Below are positions 29,876 to 33,305 of a stretch of DNA of 33,305 bases, in pieces. This DNA comes from Candidatus Omnitrophota bacterium (GTDB taxonomy: Bacteria > Omnitrophota > Gorgyraeia > Gygaellales > Profunditerraquicolaceae): NCBI GenBank assembly GCA_903852325.1, contig CAINQO010000082.1, positions 1 to 33,305 of the forward strand. Reading direction: 5' to 3'. How positions within the stretch are numbered: the stretch's first letter is position 1; every line of letters starts with the position of its first letter. The position numbers and the translations under genes are program-made. Under the pieces are notes generated by a model that was not told where the DNA came from, searched no databases, and saw only the letters and a list, made by a program, of their open reading frames with translations.

Positions 29876-31504
29876 ATGGTCAAACAATTCCAAGCTAAAC
29901 AATTTGTATCGGTAAAGTTTTTTTGTTGGGCGATATTTTTGTTATTTCTGTTAATGGTAGTATTAGTGAGGTCCCGCCTGCTTAATCTTCCGCTTGAGAG
30001 GGATGAGGGGGAATACGCTTACTTCGGGCAATTATTATTACACGGCATACCTCCATATCAATTAGCTTACAATATGAAGCTGCCCGGTACATATGCTGCT
30101 TATGCTTTATGTATGGCTATATTCGGGCAGTCAATACAGGGTGTCCACTTGGGACTGCTTATTGTAAATCTTGCTTCGATAATCCTGCTATTTTTTATAA
30201 CCAAGCGATTATTTGGTTATCTTGCCGGGATTTTTTCCGCCATTAGCTATGCCGCTTTGTCGATCAACCAGTCAGTTTTAGGCCTCCAGGGGCATGCAGA
30301 GCATTTTGTAGTGCTTATGGCGCTATGCGGATCGCTGTTACTTTTAAAAGCAGCGGAAACTGAAAAAAACAAATTCGTCTTCTTGAGCGGATTATTTTTT
30401 GGTTTAGCTTTTCTGATGAAGCAGTCCGGGATATTCTTTGTTCCTTTCGGTCTCTTTTATCTTTGCTGGGCTTATTTTAAAAAACACCCGGCTCAAAAAT
30501 CAGCCTGGGTGTTTAAATTGATAACCTATACCCTTGGAGCAATATTGCCTTTTGCCGTTACCTGTACCGTTTTTCTTTTCACCGGAGTTTTTGATAAATT
30601 TTGGTTTTGGGTATTTCAATATGCTTTTAAATATCAATCTGCTGTCCCGCTGGGGGAGGCCTGGAACACCTTGAAATATTACTTAGCATATGTTACCCAC
30701 CCATTTCGGCCGGTATGGTACATTGCTTTTTTGGGCTTGGGATGTGTTTTTATCGATGCTAAAGCAAAAAAACAGGTTATTTTTGTCAGCGTTTTATTGA
30801 TTACCTCATTTCTTTCTCTTTGCCCGGGATTCGTCTTCCGGGAGCACTATTTCCTTGCCGCCTTACCGGTAATTTCTATATTAGCAGGTTGTTGTATCGA
30901 TTCAGCGCATCGATTTATCCGGGACAGAAAGCAGTTGAGCTTTTGGAGTTTTGTGCCTATGGTAATATTTGTGATTATTCTGCTTTACCCTTTTTATCGG
31001 CAAAAACATTATCTTTTTGAGTCGACTCCGGTGCAGGTGTCCCGCCTAACTTACGGGGCCAACCCTTTTATCGAATCAATCGGGATAGCTAATTATTTAA
31101 AAGCGCATTCCTCTCCCAATGAGGCTATCGCGGTGTTAGGTTCAGAACCCCAGATATATTTTTATTCTCAGCGGCGTTCTGCCACAGGATACATTTACGC
31201 TTATCCCCTGATGGAGAAACAGCCCTTTGCCCTGCGGATGCAGCAAGAGATGATCCATGAGATCGAAGCCGCAAAACCCCGGTATTTGGTTTTCGTTCAC
31301 GTCTATATGTCTTGGCTTTTTCAGCCTGAGTCAGAAAAAATGATATTCGAATGGGCTAAAGGATATATCCCCGCGCATTACAAAATAGCGGGAGTGATCG
31401 ACATTGTTTCTAAAGACCGGACGGATTATTATTGGGATGCTCAGGCGCAGAATGTTCAGCCTCTTTCCCCTTATAATATCCTGGTCTTTAAGAGGCAAGA
31501 TTAA
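29876..31504 (+). CDS. GT39/ArnT-like membrane glycosyltransferase, paralogue of 27161-28936
   Basis: 542 residues, about eleven membrane helices. The catalytic-type loop is 'LNLPLERDEGEYAYFGQLLLHGIPPYQLAYNMKLPG', a classic PMT_2/GT39 motif. 'FLSGLFFGLAFLMKQSGIFFV' matches 'FLAGVFNALAFLTKQSGI' in the other enzyme, so the two are homologous. The C-terminal soluble part ('NEAIAVLGSEPQIYFYSQRRSATGY') is typical of the family. It would transfer a sugar from a polyprenyl carrier to an extracytoplasmic acceptor. It is AT-richer than the housekeeping genes. No dedicated GT2 partner follows, so it may share the one at 28933. Confidence 0.8.
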   Translation: MVKQFQAKQFVSVKFFCWAIFLLFLLMVVLVRSRLLNLPLERDEGEYAYFGQLLLHGIPPYQLAYNMKLPGTYAAYALCMAIFGQSIQGVHLGLLIVNLASIILLFFITKRLFGYLAGIFSAISYAALSINQSVLGLQGHAEHFVVLMALCGSLLLLKAAETEKNKFVFLSGLFFGLAFLMKQSGIFFVPFGLFYLCWAYFKKHPAQKSAWVFKLITYTLGAILPFAVTCTVFLFTGVFDKFWFWVFQYAFKYQSAVPLGEAWNTLKYYLAYVTHPFRPVWYIAFLGLGCVFIDAKAKKQVIFVSVLLITSFLSLCPGFVFREHYFLAALPVISILAGCCIDSAHRFIRDRKQLSFWSFVPMVIFVIILLYPFYRQKHYLFESTPVQVSRLTYGANPFIESIGIANYLKAHSSPNEAIAVLGSEPQIYFYSQRRSATGYIYAYPLMEKQPFALRMQQEMIHEIEAAKPRYLVFVHVYMSWLFQPESEKMIFEWAKGYIPAHYKIAGVIDIVSKDRTDYYWDAQAQNVQPLSPYNILVFKRQD

Positions 31505-31569
31505 TGCAGCTTATCGGTCGTTTAATACTTTATGCAGAAAAATGGTTTTCCTTTGATCGCCTCATATGA
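31504..31569 (+). CDS. Possible 21-residue coupling peptide upstream of the radical SAM gene
   Basis: The ORF 'MQLIGRLILYAEKWFSFDRLI' starts at the last base of the GT39-like gene and ends in an ATGA overlap with the radical SAM start. It has no clear SD of its own. It may only be chance, but the end-to-end fit would let ribosomes pass from one gene to the next. Confidence 0.25.
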   Translation: MQLIGRLILYAEKWFSFDRLI

Positions 31570-32615
31570 GATACTGCGGAAACATTTTCAGCCAAATCCG
31601 GATTAGCGTAGAATATTTATTTACGCATAACCCAAAATTAACCTGGATCCGCTTTTGGAACCGGGCCCTGGTTTATGTGAGCCGGATAATGAAAGTTTCC
31701 CGGTGTGTTTCAAAACCCGCATTTTTATACGTAGAACCTTCGGCTGTTTGTACCCTTGCTTGCCCTTTTTGCCCCTGCGGCAGCGGAAAACGTAAACTCC
31801 GGAATAATTTCATGGAGCTGGAAAAATATAAAATGGTGATCGATAAAACCTATCCCCAGGTTATCGCGGTAGGGTTATTCATGTTCGGTGAACCGCTGCT
31901 TAACCGGCAAATCGTTCCGATGGTAGAATACAGTACTTCTAAAGGGGTCCTGACGTCGATACATACAAACATGAGCGTTATGGATGCTGCGCTTGCCGAA
32001 GGTTTGGTCAAGGCCGGCTTGTTTAACCTGGTGCTTTCGGTGGACGGATGCTCGCAATCCGCATATGAAAAGTACAGGGTCGGCGGCGACATTAACCGGG
32101 TATTTAAGAATATCGAAATATTGATTAATGCCCGCAAAAGACTCAAGCGTAACAATCCGCTGATTACTTGGCAGTACCTGGTGAACAAGCACAATGAGGG
32201 GGAATTGGGCATGGCCCGGGAAACCGCCAAAAGGCTCGGGGTGGATTTTTTCGCGGAACATTTATTGCAAATTCCCCCGGACCGGGAAATAATAAAAACC
32301 TGGGCTCCGGGTGCGGACGGTTACTCCCTTTATGACCGGCAAACCTTTAAAGAAAAACAGAGGCCTCCGTACTGTAATGCTCTTTGGGAAACCTTGCGCA
32401 TCGATTGCCAGGGGGATGTTTATTTTTGCTGTTTTTCCGCGGATACCCCGGCGCATAACTACGGAAATATATTCACCGGCAGCCTCAAAGATTTGTGGAA
32501 CACCCCGGCAATAGTTTCCGCGCGCCGCGCGGTGGGGGGAGAGGCGTTGGGGGCGGATAAAGTCCTTTGTTTTGCCTGCAGGTATCTGCCGGCCAATTTC
32601 GCTGAATTTCCCTAA
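31566..32615 (+). CDS. Radical SAM protein with SPASM domain
   Basis: 349 residues. The radical SAM cluster motif is 'EPSAVCTLACPFCPCGSGKRK' (CxxxCxxC). 'VIAVGLFMFGEPLLNRQI' is the GGE-like motif, written GE here, and 'LVLSVDGCSQSAYEKYRVGGD' follows. The C-terminal SPASM part holds 'PYCNALWETLRIDCQGDVYFCCFS' and 'VLCFACRYLPANF', enough cysteines for auxiliary clusters. SPASM enzymes modify peptides, proteins or small molecules; the target is not readable. An in-frame TGA just upstream makes 31566 the first possible ATG. The neighbouring glycosyltransferases suggest work on a surface polymer (inference). Confidence 0.87.
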   Translation: MRYCGNIFSQIRISVEYLFTHNPKLTWIRFWNRALVYVSRIMKVSRCVSKPAFLYVEPSAVCTLACPFCPCGSGKRKLRNNFMELEKYKMVIDKTYPQVIAVGLFMFGEPLLNRQIVPMVEYSTSKGVLTSIHTNMSVMDAALAEGLVKAGLFNLVLSVDGCSQSAYEKYRVGGDINRVFKNIEILINARKRLKRNNPLITWQYLVNKHNEGELGMARETAKRLGVDFFAEHLLQIPPDREIIKTWAPGADGYSLYDRQTFKEKQRPPYCNALWETLRIDCQGDVYFCCFSADTPAHNYGNIFTGSLKDLWNTPAIVSARRAVGGEALGADKVLCFACRYLPANFAEFP

Positions 32616-32644
32616 CAAGCCGGAGAATGTCGGGGGATAGCCGT

Positions 32645-32682
32645 AAAAAAGGCCGGCTCTTTGGTTTGAGCCGGCCTTTTTT
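32645..32682. terminator. Bidirectional terminator between radical SAM and cold-shock gene 2
   Basis: AAAAAAGGCCGGCTC (32645-32659) pairs with GAGCCGGCCTTTTTT (32668-32682). The A-run and T-run on either side make it work for both converging genes. Confidence 0.92.
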
Positions 32683-32697
32683 GCTTTGACCTTAAAA

Positions 32698-32898
32698 CTA
32701 TATCTTTTTTACGTTAGTTGCCTGGTCCCCCTTGGGGCCCTGGGTAACCTCGAATTCAACTTCATCACCTTCTGCTAAAGATTTATATCCTTCTCCAGTA
32801 ATTGCGCTGAAGTGGACGAATACATCTTTGCCGTCTTCGGAAGTAACAAATCCATAACCCTTTTGGTTGCTGAACCACTTTACTTTACCCTTTGCCAT
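32698..32898 (-). CDS. Cold-shock domain protein 2 (CspA family)
   Basis: 66 residues on the minus strand: '[33 protein letters not shown]', with RNP1 'KGYGFV' and RNP2 'VFVHFSAI'. The start at 32898 is chosen over the track start 32937 because of AAGGAGA just upstream. It differs from protein 1 mainly in the C-terminal half ('[19 protein letters not shown]'). It binds single-stranded nucleic acid as an RNA chaperone. The leader is about 187 nt and contains an intrinsic-terminator hairpin, as in gene 1. Confidence 0.96.
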   Translation of the reverse strand: MAKGKVKWFSNQKGYGFVTSEDGKDVFVHFSAITGEGYKSLAEGDEVEFEVTQGPKGDQATNVKKI

Positions 32899-32986
32899 CT
32901 TGTTTCTCCTTTTTTTAATTGCGCCCCGTAAAAGCACGGAGCTTTACTTATCTATTAAAAATCCCTTGCAGCCGAAAGGCTTGGGC

Positions 32987-33032
32987 AAAAAAATACCGCA
33001 AAGCATGGTTATTTTCTGTTACTGCTTTGCGG
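32987..33032 (-). terminator. Intrinsic terminator/attenuator inside the cold-shock gene 2 leader
   Basis: On the minus strand CCGCAAAGCA (33032-33023) pairs with TGCTTTGCGG (33005-32996), followed by TATTTTTTT (32995-32987). It lies about 50 nt after the predicted transcription start and 90 nt before the ATG, so it must be bypassed for expression. A second small hairpin (GCTCCGT/ACGGGGC) lies nearer the SD. Confidence 0.75.
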
Positions 33033-33091
33033 TTTATACATGTTGCTACTCAATTTCTTTGTTTCTCCTCTAATCTAAGCTTGACAAAATA

Positions 33092-33119
33092 AATATAGCA
33101 TTAATTGAGGATTTGTCAA
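33092..33119 (-). promoter_or_regulatory. Promoter of cold-shock gene 2
   Basis: On the minus strand TTGACA (33119-33114), a 16-nt spacer and TATATT (33097-33092). The predicted start is near 33085. Confidence 0.75.
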
Positions 33120-33172
33120 CCTTTTAATTGCTAGCGGGTTATTAATCAGTCAAACCGTTGGCGTAGCATATG

Positions 33173-33200
33173 TTGACTATTATTCAGGACTTGATATAAT
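33173..33200 (+). promoter_or_regulatory. Promoter of tRNA-Thr
   Basis: TTGACT (33173-33178), a 16-nt spacer and TATAAT (33195-33200). The predicted start is near 33207, about 60 nt before the mature 5' end. It is divergent from the cold-shock gene 2 promoter. Confidence 0.7.
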
Positions 33201-33267
33201 GTGAACAAATTGTTCCGGTTGGCTGCGGCTAAACCGGTAAATTTACGTTCTGATTTAAATTTCATAT

Positions 33268-33305
33268 GCCGATGTAGCTCAGTTGGTAGAGCAGGACTTT
33301 CGTAA
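33268..33305 (+). tRNA. tRNA-Thr (anticodon CGT), partial
   Basis: The first 38 nt are in the window: acceptor GCCGATG, D arm GCTCAGTTGGTAGAGC, anticodon stem GGACT and loop TTCGTAA, giving CGT at 34-36. The 3' half is beyond the window edge. Confidence 0.88.

Noticed and set aside
31850-32618. Three long minus-strand ORFs over the radical SAM gene
   Set aside because: Antisense shadows; the plus-strand gene has full cluster motifs.
1-33305. CRISPR array, integrase, transposase or rRNA genes
   Set aside because: No regularly spaced repeats, no recombinase motifs in the ORFs and no rRNA-like sequence were seen.

Overview
The window looks like chromosome of an uncultivated, anaerobic, Gram-negative-type bacterium of moderate GC content. 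The signs of an outer membrane are a TonB-dependent receptor and several lipoproteins. The signs of an anaerobe are a short hybrid cluster protein, rubredoxin, an A-type flavoprotein and many Fe-S proteins. Gene content and style would fit Candidatus Omnitrophota or a related lineage, but that is an impression and no marker here proves it. No integrase, transposase or CRISPR array was seen.

Bases 1-12,944: the tail of a small EamA/ArnE-like transporter, then a long same-strand run. It opens with an Rrf2-type Fe-S regulator that has its own promoter and a palindromic operator. It continues with an Fe-S protein, an HD protein, Hcp, a small membrane protein, rubredoxin, a Tpx-type peroxiredoxin, an FNR-like flavin reductase, an FprA-type flavodiiron protein, an FMN-binding protein, a CPWC glutaredoxin and a thioredoxin-reductase-like enzyme. 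Together these could form an NAD(P)H > FNR > rubredoxin > FprA chain that removes O2 or NO, with Hcp for NO/hydroxylamine and a Tpx/thiol arm for peroxide. A sulfur-handling set follows (NFU, LarE, cysteine desulfurase, an AIR-synthase-like protein) and then BirA.

Bases 12,945-26,800: mostly housekeeping genes, including a TonB receptor, an ABM-like protein, cold-shock protein 1, MnmA, NadA, an RluA-family pseudouridine synthase, UppP, a PfkB kinase, a YqeY protein, an MFS exporter, a peptidoglycan-binding lipoprotein, a GH1 glycosidase, a cNMP/MinD-like/patatin fusion, a second lipoprotein, a MazG-like protein and a small PC4-like protein.

Bases 26,800-33,305: an accessory-looking, more AT-rich segment. 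It holds tRNA-Phe, a glycosyltransferase cassette flanked by a duplicated tRNA 3' end, a second GT39-like membrane protein, a radical SAM/SPASM protein, cold-shock protein 2 on the minus strand, and the 5' part of tRNA-Thr.

The most interesting signals are non-coding. (1) Two related ~75-bp inverted repeats each end exactly on the start codon of the next gene (cysteine desulfurase; pseudouridine synthase) and show a compensatory base-pair change. (2) Both cold-shock genes have a near-consensus promoter followed by an intrinsic-terminator hairpin inside the leader, which suggests attenuation. (3) A 28-nt duplication of the tRNA-Phe 3' end brackets a 2.7-kb glycosyltransferase cassette. (4) Two genes have TATAAT exactly 6 nt before ATG, which predicts leaderless mRNAs.
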